Part shown: positions 37,000 to 46,014 of the stretch, piece by piece
Layout: each line of letters begins with the position of its first letter
Numbering within the stretch: the stretch's first letter is position 1
Source of the DNA: Faecalicatena sp. Marseille-Q4148
GTDB lineage: Bacteria; Bacillota; Clostridia; Lachnospirales; Lachnospiraceae
DNA length: 64,000 nucleotides
NCBI GenBank assembly: GCA_018228665.1
Contig: CP073692.1
Location: 248,001 to 312,000, forward strand
Direction of reading: 5' to 3'
Translations under genes and position numbers: made by a program
Notes under the pieces: model-generated
The model's database searches: none
What the model was told of the DNA's origin: nothing
The model's input: only the letters and a program-made list of their open reading frames with translations

Positions 37000-38712
37000 G
37001 TGAAAAAGAGAATTGTAGTATCGCTATTAAGTATTGCGATGATTGCCGCATTAACAGTAGGGTGTGGAGGTACGGCAAAAGAGGGAGAAGTTTTAAAAAA
37101 AGAAAAAGTTGTAAAACAAGAAACGAAGCAGGAAGAAACAAAAGGTATTAGTGATACGATTGTTGTAGGAGTAGCAGATAACGTGCCAGGAGTATTTAAT
37201 CCTGTAATTGCATCTAAATCTACAGATCAAGATATTGCTGGTATGTTGTATGCATCTTTATTGGAGATGAATGATAAGGGAGAATTTCAACCGTATTTAG
37301 CGGAATCTTATGAAGTTAGTGACTTAAAGATGTCATTTAAATTGAGAGAAAATGCTAAATGGCATGATGGAACACCTATAACAGCAGAAGATGTTGCATT
37401 TACACTTGATTGTATTATGAATCCAGATTTTACAGGTACATGTTACAGCAATTATGCAACTATTACAGGAGCAGAAGCACGTCATAATGGGACTGCAGAT
37501 CATGTGGAAGGTGTTAAAGTTATTGATGACTATAATATCGAAATTAATTTTGATAAAACTTATGCACCTTTATTTTCTGATTTTGTAACACGTGGTATTA
37601 TTCCAAAACATATTTGGGAAAAAGTTCCAGTTGGAGAATTTGATGCTGCTGTTGATTTAATGAAACAATCTGTTGGATCAGGTCCGTATAAAATGGAAGA
37701 GTATGTGGAAGGACAGCATGTTAATTTAGTTGCAAATGAAGATTTCTTTCTTGGGGAGCCTAAAACTAAGCATTTAGTTATGAAAATACTTTCTGTAGAA
37801 AGTATTATTGCAGAGTATAAAAATGGAACAATTGATATTGCTGGTGTAAAAGATGTTAAAACAGATGAACTAGAAACCATCAAAAGTGAGTTTGGAATGG
37901 AGGTTAAAAGTTTTCCATCACATGGTTACCAGTACATTGGAATTAACATGAGAAAAGATGTTTTCAAAGATAAAGCACTTAGAGAAGCTTTAATTTATGC
38001 TTTAGATAGAGATCAAATTGTAGACAAAATCTTAGAAGGAAGAGCTACTACTTTGGAAGCGCCATTTTTACCATCTGGATGGGCTAAAGCGGATGAAAAC
38101 ATAACTGTAAATCGTAAATATGATTTAGAAAAAGCAAAATCACTCTTAAAGGATGCTGGATATAAAGATAGTGATGAAAATGGTATTCTTGAAAATAAAG
38201 ACGGGATAGAATTATCCTTTACATATAAAGTACCGTCTAATCAGCCAATTTCACAGGAAGTTGCTTTAATTGTACAACAAGCATGGAAAGAAATTGGTGT
38301 ACATATTGATATTAAATCTATGGAATTTATGACTGTTTGGGAAGAATCTGTAAAAAATCATGACTTTGATTTTTATACTATGGGATGCCAATTTGGAGAA
38401 GATCCAGATATTGAAATGTGGTGGCATTCTTCAGCTTCTACTGATGAGGTTGGTGTGTATAGTTTCAATTTTGATGCATTTAAGAATCCAGAGGCAGATG
38501 AATTAATTATTAAAGCAAATGAGACAAATGATCAAGATACACGTAAAGAGTATTATAACAAGGTAGCTTCTATCATTAGCGAAGAAGCACCTATGATTTT
38601 CTTATATGTGCAAGATAATATGTATGCATATCCAAAAGGTACTGAAGGATTTTCCCCATATACATTTAACATTTTCTATAACGTGTATAATTGGACTATT
38701 CCAGAAAAATAA
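37000..38712 (+). CDS. Oligopeptide/nickel-type substrate-binding lipoprotein
   Basis: 570 aa. Signal sequence with lipobox ALTVGC (Cys 22), then the SBP_bac_5 fold: VVGVADNVPGVFNPVI, MLYASLLEMNDKGEFQPYLAESYE, KLRENAKWHDGTPITAEDVAFTL, and GYQYIGINMRKDVFKDKALREALIYALDRDQIV. Opp/Dpp/Nik-type proteins bind peptides, metal chelates or opines. AGGAGG 8 nt upstream. First gene of the island operon. The ligand is unknown. Confidence 0.9.
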   Translation: MKKRIVVSLLSIAMIAALTVGCGGTAKEGEVLKKEKVVKQETKQEETKGISDTIVVGVADNVPGVFNPVIASKSTDQDIAGMLYASLLEMNDKGEFQPYLAESYEVSDLKMSFKLRENAKWHDGTPITAEDVAFTLDCIMNPDFTGTCYSNYATITGAEARHNGTADHVEGVKVIDDYNIEINFDKTYAPLFSDFVTRGIIPKHIWEKVPVGEFDAAVDLMKQSVGSGPYKMEEYVEGQHVNLVANEDFFLGEPKTKHLVMKILSVESIIAEYKNGTIDIAGVKDVKTDELETIKSEFGMEVKSFPSHGYQYIGINMRKDVFKDKALREALIYALDRDQIVDKILEGRATTLEAPFLPSGWAKADENITVNRKYDLEKAKSLLKDAGYKDSDENGILENKDGIELSFTYKVPSNQPISQEVALIVQQAWKEIGVHIDIKSMEFMTVWEESVKNHDFDFYTMGCQFGEDPDIEMWWHSSASTDEVGVYSFNFDAFKNPEADELIIKANETNDQDTRKEYYNKVASIISEEAPMIFLYVQDNMYAYPKGTEGFSPYTFNIFYNVYNWTIPEK

Positions 38713-38720
38713 ATTTTCCA

Positions 38721-38753
38721 GTAAATTCCCATATATTATATATGGGAATTTAC
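38721..38753 (+). terminator. Perfect 15-bp hairpin between binding-protein and permease genes
   Basis: GTAAATTCCCATATA (38721-38735) and TATATGGGAATTTAC (38739-38753) pair without mismatch around a 3-nt loop, with only a short T run after (TTTACG). Likely a partial terminator or mRNA 3' end protector that keeps the binding protein in excess over the membrane genes. Confidence 0.75.
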
Positions 38754-38780
38754 TTTACGCTTTAATTAAGGAGAAAATAA

Positions 38781-39752
38781 GTGTTATATTTTTTAAAAAG
38801 AATGGGTACTTCGATAATTATTCTTTTAATTGTTTCTGTTATCATATTTACTCTTATTCAATTACAACCAGGTAATCCATTTGATGGAATGATTTCTGCA
38901 AATACAGATCCAGAATATATAGAAAGAAGAATGGAAGAGTTGGGGTATAATGATCCGATTCCAGAACAATATATTAAATGGATAAAAAGAGTATTTGTTG
39001 GAGATTTAGGATATTCATTACAGTATAAAGTTAGCGTTACAGATTTGATTCAAAGTAGAATGAAAAACTCTTTGATTTTATCGGGAACTGCATTTATTTT
39101 AAGTACCGTTTTATCTTGTATAGTAGGCGTATATTCAGCATACAAAAAAAATACGTTATTTGATTATATAATTATGGGAGTATCATTTGTTTTATTTTCA
39201 ATTCCCTCTTTTTTTGTACAACTTTTGCTGATAAAAATTTTTAGTTATGATTTAGGTTTACTACCACCAAGTGGAATTATTACCGCAGGAAGTCATTATA
39301 GTGGTTGGATGCAGTGTATTGATATAATGAAGCATATGATATTACCAGTAGGTGCTTTAACAATAATACAATCAGCTGCAATGATGCGTTATGTTAGAGC
39401 ATATATGAATGATATTTTTCACCAAGACTTTATGTATGTTGCTAAATCTAAAGGTTTAGGAAAAACAAGAATTATTTGGATTCATGGATTCAGAAATATA
39501 TTAGTTTCCGTGATAACATTATTTGCAATGCAGTTTCCAACATTAATTTCAGGAGGAGTTCTTACAGAAACTATATTTAGTTGGCCTGGAATTGGAAGAC
39601 TTAGCTATGAAGCTATTTTAGCAAAAGACTATCCTGTTGTGATGGGAGTTACAATGTTCATAGCAATTATGGTAGTAGGAATGAATTTATTTGCAGATAT
39701 TTTGGGAGCAATTTTTAATCCACACATAAAACTTAAGAATTATAGAGGATGA
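38781..39752 (+). CDS. Opp/Dpp-type ABC permease (DppB-like)
   Basis: 323 aa, GTG start 38781 with AAGGAG. Six hydrophobic segments; the N-terminal LYFLKRMGTSIIILLIVSVIIF and NPFDGM region is typical of DppB/OppB, and the EAA loop near residue 225 (YVAKSKGLGKTRIIWIHGFRN) contacts the ATPases. The stop overlaps the next start (ATGA). Confidence 0.92.
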   Translation: MLYFLKRMGTSIIILLIVSVIIFTLIQLQPGNPFDGMISANTDPEYIERRMEELGYNDPIPEQYIKWIKRVFVGDLGYSLQYKVSVTDLIQSRMKNSLILSGTAFILSTVLSCIVGVYSAYKKNTLFDYIIMGVSFVLFSIPSFFVQLLLIKIFSYDLGLLPPSGIITAGSHYSGWMQCIDIMKHMILPVGALTIIQSAAMMRYVRAYMNDIFHQDFMYVAKSKGLGKTRIIWIHGFRNILVSVITLFAMQFPTLISGGVLTETIFSWPGIGRLSYEAILAKDYPVVMGVTMFIAIMVVGMNLFADILGAIFNPHIKLKNYRG

Positions 39753-40633
39753 TTATTATGAAAAAGAATACGATGATAGATAAGGAGTTCTTTTATAAAT
39801 ACCGAAGTGTTTATAAATTTTTACATAATAAAATGGCTATGTTTTGTATATTCATTTTACTACTGCTAATTATAATATCTATTTGCGCTCCTATTCTTGC
39901 ACCATATGAGTTTGACGCAACAGATTTATTTTGTATGAGGGAAAAGCCGTCAAAAGCACATCTTCTAGGAACTGATAATGTTGGAAGAGATATTCTAACA
40001 CGTTTGTTATATGGTGGTAGAGCATCGTTGTTGGTAGGAATTTGTGCTATGACTATTCAGTTGATTCTAGGAACGTTATTAGGAACACTATCTGGTTATT
40101 ATGGAGGGATTATTGATTCTATTTTATCACATATTGCAGATGCTATCATGTGTCTTCCGTTTTTTGTAATTGCATTGTCTATTATTGCAGTGCTGGAACC
40201 AGGAACCTCTAAACTTGTTGTCATGATAGGATGTTTGATGTGGCCTAATTTGTTTCGGATTGTTCGAACAGAAGTGAAATCTATGAAAGATAATGATTAT
40301 ATAATGGCTGCTCAAGCAATGGGAATGTCATCTAGTGAAATCATACGAAAACATATTTTAAATAATATAATATCACCTATATTGGTATCAGCAACTTTAG
40401 CAGTTGCACATGGAATAATTTTGGAATCAGCTTTAAGTTTTTTAGGAATGGGTGTACAGCCTCCTATATCGAGTTGGGGAAATATGCTTGCAGAAGCACG
40501 TAATATTTCTACGCTATCTAAAAATTGGTGGATGTGGATTCCAGCAGGTTTCATGGTAACCATTACGGTGTTATCTATTAATTCAATAGGTGAAGGGTTA
40601 AGGGATGCATTGGATCCAAAGGAGTGTGGATAA
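39749..40633 (+). CDS. Opp/Dpp-type ABC permease (DppC-like)
   Basis: 294 aa (or 291 from ATG 39758). N-terminal cytoplasmic part, then six TM segments. HLLGTDNVGRDILTRLLYGGRASLLVG is the family landmark after TM1 (read as HLLGTDNVGRD and LLYGGRASL), and the EAA loop reads YIMAAQAMGMSSSEIIRKHI. C-terminus SINSIGEGLRDALDP is standard. Heterodimer with the preceding permease. Confidence 0.92.
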   Translation: MIIMKKNTMIDKEFFYKYRSVYKFLHNKMAMFCIFILLLLIIISICAPILAPYEFDATDLFCMREKPSKAHLLGTDNVGRDILTRLLYGGRASLLVGICAMTIQLILGTLLGTLSGYYGGIIDSILSHIADAIMCLPFFVIALSIIAVLEPGTSKLVVMIGCLMWPNLFRIVRTEVKSMKDNDYIMAAQAMGMSSSEIIRKHILNNIISPILVSATLAVAHGIILESALSFLGMGVQPPISSWGNMLAEARNISTLSKNWWMWIPAGFMVTITVLSINSIGEGLRDALDPKECG

Positions 40634-40634
40634 A

Positions 40635-41609
40635 GTGGATGTATTAAGAATTGAAAATTTGTCAGTATCCTTTCAGAGTATTTATGGACAGATTTTTGCA
40701 GTTAATGATTTATCTTTTAAAGTAAGATGTGGAGAATGTGTTTGCATTGTAGGAGAATCTGGAAGTGGAAAAAGCGTTACTGCTAAAGCAATTATGAAAA
40801 TTTTAGACAGAAATGCTAAAATTGATTCAGGAAATATTTTTTATGATTCTATGAATCTTACTAAAATGAAAGATAAAGAAATGAGAAGAATAAGAGGAAA
40901 AAAAATAGCATTAGTGCATCAGACTCCCAGAAACGCATTAAATCCTTCTTATACAATTTATAAACAAATGCAAGAATTATATAGATTGCATGGTGATTCA
41001 CGAAAAGATTATAGATCAGAAATTATTTCTATGCTAAAAAAGGTAAGAATACCTTTACCAGAAAAGGTTATTGAAAAATATCCTTTTGAATTATCAGGTG
41101 GAATGTTGCAAAGAATTGTTTTAGCCATGGCATGTTCACAGAAACCAGACCTTATTATTGCAGATGAACCTACTTCTGCATTAGATGTGAGTACACAAGC
41201 TCAAATATTACTTCTATTAAAAGAATTAGCAAAAGAATTTAATTGTGCTATTTTGTTAATCACACATGATATGGGAGTAGTTGCTGAAATGGCAGATAGA
41301 ATCTTAGTAATGTATTGCGGGCGAAAAATGGAAGAAAGAAATGTGGATGAATTCTTCAAGGATCCATTACACCCGTATACTCAAGGACTCTTAAATGCAA
41401 GACCTCAGAATTTTAATGGACGTTTTAATGTGATTCAAGGAAATATACCTGAAAATTTTATGAAATATGAAGGATGTGAATTTTATGAAAGATGTCCAAA
41501 CGCAACAGAATATTGTAGAATATCAAAACCAACAGAAAAAAAATTAAAAAACAATGGATATGTAAGATGCTTTTATGCGAAAGAAAGTGAAGGTTATGCA
41601 GAAAGTTAA
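40635..41609 (+). CDS. Opp/Dpp-type ATPase (DppD-like)
   Basis: 324 aa from GTG 40635, just after the DppC-like stop, with GGAGTG ahead. Walker A GESGSGKSV, signature LSGGMLQRI, Walker B LIIADEPTSALD, H-loop ITHDMG. The C-terminal oligopeptide-transporter extension has CEFYERCPNATEYC with the four Cys that hold an FeS cluster or zinc in this family. Confidence 0.92.
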   Translation: MDVLRIENLSVSFQSIYGQIFAVNDLSFKVRCGECVCIVGESGSGKSVTAKAIMKILDRNAKIDSGNIFYDSMNLTKMKDKEMRRIRGKKIALVHQTPRNALNPSYTIYKQMQELYRLHGDSRKDYRSEIISMLKKVRIPLPEKVIEKYPFELSGGMLQRIVLAMACSQKPDLIIADEPTSALDVSTQAQILLLLKELAKEFNCAILLITHDMGVVAEMADRILVMYCGRKMEERNVDEFFKDPLHPYTQGLLNARPQNFNGRFNVIQGNIPENFMKYEGCEFYERCPNATEYCRISKPTEKKLKNNGYVRCFYAKESEGYAES

Positions 41610-42591
41610 TCAAATTATCGAAGTTAGAAATTTAAAAAAATATTTTAAAACAAATAAAAATTCTTATTTAAAAAGTGTAGATGATGTTTCTTTTTCGATA
41701 TCAAAAGGAGAAATATTGGGATTGATAGGAGAGTCTGGATGCGGAAAATCAACTACAGGAAAAACTTTATTAAAATTATATGCGCCAACTGGTGGAAGTG
41801 TGAAATATAAAGATAAAATATTATATGATGTTGAACAGAATATATGGATGCCCAAAAAAGAATTAGCAACATTAAGAAAAGATATCCAAATTATTTTTCA
41901 AGATCCTTATTTATCTTTGGATCCTAAACAATGTATCCAAAAAGCATTATCAGAAGGTGCTATAAAACATGAAGTGGTAGATAAAAAGGAAGTGAAAGAA
42001 TACTGTGAGGAAATGTTACAAATTTGTGGAATTAATCCTAATTTAATTACCAGATTCCCTCATGAATTTTCTGGAGGACAGCGTCAACGAATAGGAATTG
42101 CAAGAGCACTAGCAGTAAAACCAGAGTTCATTGTATGTGACGAAGTAACCGCTTCTTTAGATGTTTCAGTACAATCACAGATTTTAAATTTATTATTAGA
42201 TTTGAGGGATAAATTAAATCTAACATATTTGTTTATTTCTCATAATATTAGTGTTGTTCAAAATATGTGTGATCGAATTGCAGTAATGTATTTAGGACAA
42301 ATAGTCGAAATTGCAAATGCTAAAGAGGTATGCAAAACTCCAATGCATCCATATTCGAAGTTTTTAATTTCATCTGTACCAAAGATAAATCCTTGGGATA
42401 AGAAAAAAGATATAGATTTAATGTCAACACTTCCAGTATCCGGAGAAATTCCATTAGGGTGTAGATTTCACACAAGATGTAAATATGCAACGGAAAAATG
42501 CAAAAAACTACAGCCTAGAATGATAGAAATTAGCAAAGATCATTATGTTAGTTGCCATTTATATGAAAATAACAAGAAAGATGAGGATTAA
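41575..42591 (+). CDS. Opp/Dpp-type ATPase (DppF-like)
   Basis: 338 aa (331 if ATG 41596 is used), overlapping the preceding gene by 35 nt. Walker A GESGCGKST, Q-loop IIFQDPY, signature FSGGQRQRIGIARAL, a Walker B variant FIVCDEVTASLD (V where most have P), H-loop ISHNIS. C-terminal CRFHTRCKYATEKC is the family cysteine motif. It completes a five-gene importer; the two DUF169 genes follow 4 nt later. Confidence 0.92.
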   Translation: MRKKVKVMQKVNQIIEVRNLKKYFKTNKNSYLKSVDDVSFSISKGEILGLIGESGCGKSTTGKTLLKLYAPTGGSVKYKDKILYDVEQNIWMPKKELATLRKDIQIIFQDPYLSLDPKQCIQKALSEGAIKHEVVDKKEVKEYCEEMLQICGINPNLITRFPHEFSGGQRQRIGIARALAVKPEFIVCDEVTASLDVSVQSQILNLLLDLRDKLNLTYLFISHNISVVQNMCDRIAVMYLGQIVEIANAKEVCKTPMHPYSKFLISSVPKINPWDKKKDIDLMSTLPVSGEIPLGCRFHTRCKYATEKCKKLQPRMIEISKDHYVSCHLYENNKKDED

Positions 42592-42595
42592 GAAA

Positions 42596-43420
42596 ATGGA
42601 AAATTCAAATGTAAATAAAATAATGAAGGCACTCTGTTTAAAACATCATGTTATGGGTGTAAGATTTTTATATTATAAACATAATTATGATCGGTTAGAT
42701 ATACCAGAGTATGGAAAAAAAACATCCTTTTGTGTTATGGCAAGGTATGCAATGGATGGAAATCATTTCAAGGCAGATCATACAAATGTAATTTGTAGAA
42801 GTGCAATTGAATCGTTAGGATTTGAAGATCCAATGCCATGTATGGATTCGGGTGAAAGATATTATTCGTTAAAATTATATGAAACGCGTGCAATAGCTAA
42901 AGCAACAGCAGAGGCTATCCCAAGAATTAAACATAGAATTTATGGATTAGAGTTAGGACCATTAGAAGAAATGGAAGATGCGGATGTTGCAGTATTCATG
43001 GTTAATGCATATCAATTAATGCGAGTTGTGCAGGGATATGGATACAAATATGGTGTGATAAAAAATCATCAGATGGTTGGTTTACAAGGAATGTGTACAG
43101 ATTGTGTGGCATGTCCATATGATAGAAATGATTTAAATTATTCCGCGCTTTGCTGTGGTACGAGAAAAATGAGCCGTTGGGGCGATGATGAAATGGGTGT
43201 AGGTATTCCGATTAATAAACTTGGTCCATTAGTAGAAGGAATTATTCAAACTATGAACTATATTGATTATCCAGAATATAAAGAAGAAATTAGAAAAAAA
43301 TTAGATACACCAGATGAATTAGGTGTGATTGTTGATGATAATCTCCATTATGGAAAATTAGGAAAGGAATATTTAAGACCGCATATTTACGAACAGTTAA
43401 AAAATGGTGAATTAGAATAA
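42596..43420 (+). CDS. DUF169 family protein, copy 1
   Basis: 274 aa, start ATG 42596 preceded by GAGGA, 4 nt after the ATPase gene. Cys at 14, 46, 67, 82, 167, 170, 173, 186 and 187. FCVMAR, ICRSAIESLGFEDPMPCMDSGERYY, MCTDCVACPYDRND and CCGTRKMS match the DUF169 (COG2043) pattern. The cysteine-rich clusters suggest a metal or FeS site, which is inference. No known enzyme activity. Strictly linked here to an Opp-type importer, so it likely acts on or senses the imported ligand. Confidence 0.82.
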   Translation: MENSNVNKIMKALCLKHHVMGVRFLYYKHNYDRLDIPEYGKKTSFCVMARYAMDGNHFKADHTNVICRSAIESLGFEDPMPCMDSGERYYSLKLYETRAIAKATAEAIPRIKHRIYGLELGPLEEMEDADVAVFMVNAYQLMRVVQGYGYKYGVIKNHQMVGLQGMCTDCVACPYDRNDLNYSALCCGTRKMSRWGDDEMGVGIPINKLGPLVEGIIQTMNYIDYPEYKEEIRKKLDTPDELGVIVDDNLHYGKLGKEYLRPHIYEQLKNGELE

Positions 43421-43449
43421 TTTTATAGATTATTGCAAGGAGTTTAGTT

Positions 43450-44280
43450 ATGTTTAGAGAAAATGCTAATAAATTACAAAAAGCATTATGTTTGGAAAGA
43501 AAAGTTATGGGAGTAAGATTCTTATTTTATAAACATAACTTTGAAGAACTTAAACTTCCGCATTTTGATAAAAAAACGTCTTTTTGTGTTATGGCAAGAC
43601 ATGCAATTGATGGGAACCATTTTAAAGTAAATTATGTGAATGTAGTTTGTAGAAGTGCAATTGAAACGTTAGGATTTGAAGATCCAATGCCATGTATGGA
43701 TTCGGGTGAAAGATATTTTTCACTGAAATTATATGAATCTCGTGCAATAGCAAAAGCAGCAGCACAGTCTGTTCCAAGAATTAAGCATAGAATATATGGA
43801 TTAGAACTGGGGCCATTAGAAGAAATGACAGATGCCGATGTTGTAGTATTTATGGTAAATGGTTATCAGCTAATGAGGGTCATTCAAGGTTATGCATATA
43901 AATATGGAGAGCCTAAAAATCATCATATGATTGGACTTCAAGGAATGTGTACAGATTTAGTTGCATGTCCATATGAAAGAAATGATATCAATTATTCCGC
44001 AATGTGCTGTGGTACTCGTATGATGAGTCAATGGAAAGATGAAGAAATTGGTGTTGGAATTTCTATAAATAAATTTATTCCAATGGTTGAAGGGGTTATT
44101 CAAACATTAAATTATATAGAATTTCCTAAATATAAAGAAAAAATACGACAAAGATTAAATTATCCTGAGGAATTAGGTATTATAGTTGATGATAATATCA
44201 ATGCATCAAGATTGGGAAAAGAATATTTAAGACCGCACTTATATGAGCAATTAAAAAGAGGTGAATATAAGAGTGAATAG
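43450..44280 (+). CDS. DUF169 family protein, copy 2
   Basis: 276 aa, aligned without gaps to copy 1 over nearly its whole length, so it arose by tandem duplication. It keeps Cys 14, 46, 67, 82, 167, 173, 186 and 187, but Cys 170 is Leu (MCTDLVACPY). Own ribosome binding site (GCAAGGAG), 29 nt after copy 1. The charged C-terminus RPHLYEQLKRGEYK is shared. The pair may form a heterodimer. Function unknown. Confidence 0.82.
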   Translation: MFRENANKLQKALCLERKVMGVRFLFYKHNFEELKLPHFDKKTSFCVMARHAIDGNHFKVNYVNVVCRSAIETLGFEDPMPCMDSGERYFSLKLYESRAIAKAAAQSVPRIKHRIYGLELGPLEEMTDADVVVFMVNGYQLMRVIQGYAYKYGEPKNHHMIGLQGMCTDLVACPYERNDINYSAMCCGTRMMSQWKDEEIGVGISINKFIPMVEGVIQTLNYIEFPKYKEKIRQRLNYPEELGIIVDDNINASRLGKEYLRPHLYEQLKRGEYKSE

Positions 44281-44314
44281 GTAATTTTATTTTGCGAAGT
44301 ATGAGCGTTATAAT

Positions 44315-44354
44315 AAAAAGGGTGTGAAAAATTTTGCTTTTTCCATCCTTTTTT
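44315..44354 (+). terminator. Terminator after the DUF169 genes
   Basis: AAAAAGGGTGTGAAAAA pairs with TTTTTCCATCCTTTTTT (44338-44354) with two mismatches, ending in six T. It closes the transporter-DUF169 operon. Confidence 0.65.
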
Positions 44355-44399
44355 GGTGTGATACTCAGTTGAGATGGAATTTGCATCCATGCACATGAG

Positions 44400-44835
44400 A
44401 ATGTGTAAATTCATTACAGGACGATAACCAATGAATGATTATGGAAACGAGTAAAAGTCAACAAAGGTTCCAGTGGTGTGGTAGGCTGACGATGGAATTC
44501 ATTGCTGGATGAATATTCTTGTGCGGTACCCCCAGGTGCACTGTTTAAATGGAATATTCAGTTTAATTCATCGACAATGAGAGGAACTTTGCAATGTATC
44601 AAACGAAGACTGATTAAATGAGCAATGTGCACATATAAGAATTTTCGTGAAAGACGACGCAGAGCTGAAAAATGGCTCAGTACTGTAAGATAGCGAGAGC
44701 CAAAAATGTTTACTCATTGGAATAATCTGTATTCAGATTGTTGAATGATAAGAGCCGTATGAACGGAGACTTTCAAGTATGGTTCCGTGAGAAGGTTGAG
44801 GTGAAAGTTCACTTACTTACTCGATAGTGCACTTT
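44400..44835 (+). mobile_element. Group II intron relic: broken reverse transcriptase plus intact domain V
   Basis: Translation gives KVNKGSSGV near 44455-44490 (the RT start motif), a stop, LLDEYS, IKRRLIK, a stop, then CTYKNFRERRRRAEKWL, STVR, a stop, REPKMFTHW (44640-44720), the usual C-terminal group II RT maturase/zinc-end pattern. 44752-44785 is exactly 34 nt, GAGCCGTAT...AGTATGGTTC, a good domain V hairpin. A domain VI-like hairpin (GTGAA/TTCAC) follows to about 44835. About 1.3 kb of the ORF is missing. Cannot be mobile. Confidence 0.7.
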
Positions 44836-44864
44836 ACGGCGCATGTTTCTAATGGGGAAAAATC

Positions 44865-44940
44865 CACAGTATATGAGCTTACGGAAGAAGGACTTTCAAA
44901 AACATGCTTGTAAGAAGGGCGGATTCTGGTGTAAGATAGA
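44865..44940 (+). repeat. 76-bp direct repeat, right copy
   Basis: Identical to 36363-36438. Here it is a detached copy of the ABC-F 3' end that codes for no gene; the holA ribosome binding site lies 20 bp on. 44836-44864 between the intron relic and this repeat shows nothing recognisable. Confidence 0.95.
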
Positions 44941-44968
44941 AGAACAAAGAAAGACAGGAAGTTAGCTT

Positions 44969-45946
44969 ATGCAGAGTTTGAATGAGGATTTAAAGACAGG
45001 ACAGTTTAAGCATGTGTATCTCTTATTCGGAGAAGAGGCTTATCTAAAAAAACTGTATAAAGAGCGTCTGAGAAAGGCGATAGTTTCGGATGGGGATACG
45101 ATGAATTTTTCTTATTTTGAGGGAAAGAATACGAACCCTCTGGAAATCATTGATCTGGCAGAGACGATGCCTTTTTTTGCAGAGCGACGTTTGATTATGC
45201 TGGAAAATACAGGATTTTTTAAAAATGCTTCTCCGGAGCTGGCAGAATATATGAAGCAGATTCCCGAGACAACTTATTTTGTTTTTATTGAGAATGAGAT
45301 TGATAAGCGGGGAAAACTATTTAAGGCAGTAAAGGAAAAAGGACGCCCGGTGGAGCTGGGGCGGCAGGATGAAAATACGCTGACCAAATGGATTCTTGGA
45401 AGAGTGAAGCGGGAAGGAAAGCAGATTTCGGCTCAGACAGTGAAGCATTTGCTTGAACGAAGCGGAACAGATATGGAGACATTGGAGAAGGAGCTGGAGA
45501 AACTATTCTGCTATACGCTTGAGCAATCGGCAATTACTGCAGCAGATGTGGATGCGGTGTGTACAGTGCAGATTACAAATAAGATTTTTGAAATGGTAGA
45601 TGCGGTGGCAGGACGCAGACAGCGACAGGCGCTCGACTATTATTATGATCTTCTGGCGCTGAAAGAACCGCCGATGAGGATTTTGTTTCTTTTGGCAAGA
45701 CAGTTTGGAATTCTGCTTCTCGTAAAAGATCTGACAGAGCGGCGGTATCCGAATCGTGAGATTGCATCGAAAGCGGGTGTTCCGCCTTTTGCAGTAGGAA
45801 AGTACCAGAGCCAGGCAAAAGCTTTTACAGCAAAGCGTCTCAAAGAGATTCTGGAGGCAGCTGTGAATGCTGAGGAGGCTGTTAAGACCGGAAAAATGGG
45901 AGATATTCTCAGTGTAGAGCTGTTTATTATAGAATATTCAAGATAA
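44969..45946 (+). CDS. holA: DNA polymerase III subunit delta
   Basis: 325 aa. N-terminal HVYLLFGEEAYLKKLY is the AAA-like degenerate P-loop strand of HolA; ILGRVKREGKQISAQTVKHLLERSG and LLFLLARQFGILLLV-type helices follow in usual order. It opens the sliding clamp within the clamp loader. It stands first in the housekeeping run with lepA, directly after the island. Confidence 0.92.
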   Translation: MQSLNEDLKTGQFKHVYLLFGEEAYLKKLYKERLRKAIVSDGDTMNFSYFEGKNTNPLEIIDLAETMPFFAERRLIMLENTGFFKNASPELAEYMKQIPETTYFVFIENEIDKRGKLFKAVKEKGRPVELGRQDENTLTKWILGRVKREGKQISAQTVKHLLERSGTDMETLEKELEKLFCYTLEQSAITAADVDAVCTVQITNKIFEMVDAVAGRRQRQALDYYYDLLALKEPPMRILFLLARQFGILLLVKDLTERRYPNREIASKAGVPPFAVGKYQSQAKAFTAKRLKEILEAAVNAEEAVKTGKMGDILSVELFIIEYSR

Positions 45947-45949
45947 GAA

Positions 45950-45979
45950 TTGAAAGGTAAATCTTTTTTATGGTATACT
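45950..45979 (+). promoter_or_regulatory. Promoter of lepA
   Basis: TTGAAA (45950-45955), 18-bp spacer, TATACT (45974-45979), 35 bp ahead of the GTG start. Confidence 0.6.
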
Positions 45980-46014
45980 TAACAGAACGTGAAAATAGGA
46001 TGGAGGAATAAATT

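Larger units (their letters stand above)
36363..44940. mobile_element. Genomic island between perfect 76-bp direct repeats
   Basis: The left repeat (36363-36438) and right repeat (44865-44940) are identical over 76 bp at an offset of exactly 8502. The left copy is the 3' end of the ABC-F gene plus 27 bp; the right copy lies directly ahead of holA. Between them lies AT-rich DNA with other codon use, IS3-like and group II intron relics, an Opp-type transporter and two DUF169 genes. No integrase, relaxase or replication gene is intact. Removing one unit restores a simple ABC-F-to-holA junction. Confidence 0.75.

Noticed and set aside
36363..44940. 76-bp repeats as a simple IS target-site duplication
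   Set aside because: Insertion sequences make 2-14 bp duplications; 76 bp needs another mechanism.
44836..44968. Small RNA or tRNA as an attachment site next to the right repeat
   Set aside because: No tRNA-like fold or CCA end is visible; the repeat is only the ABC-F gene end.
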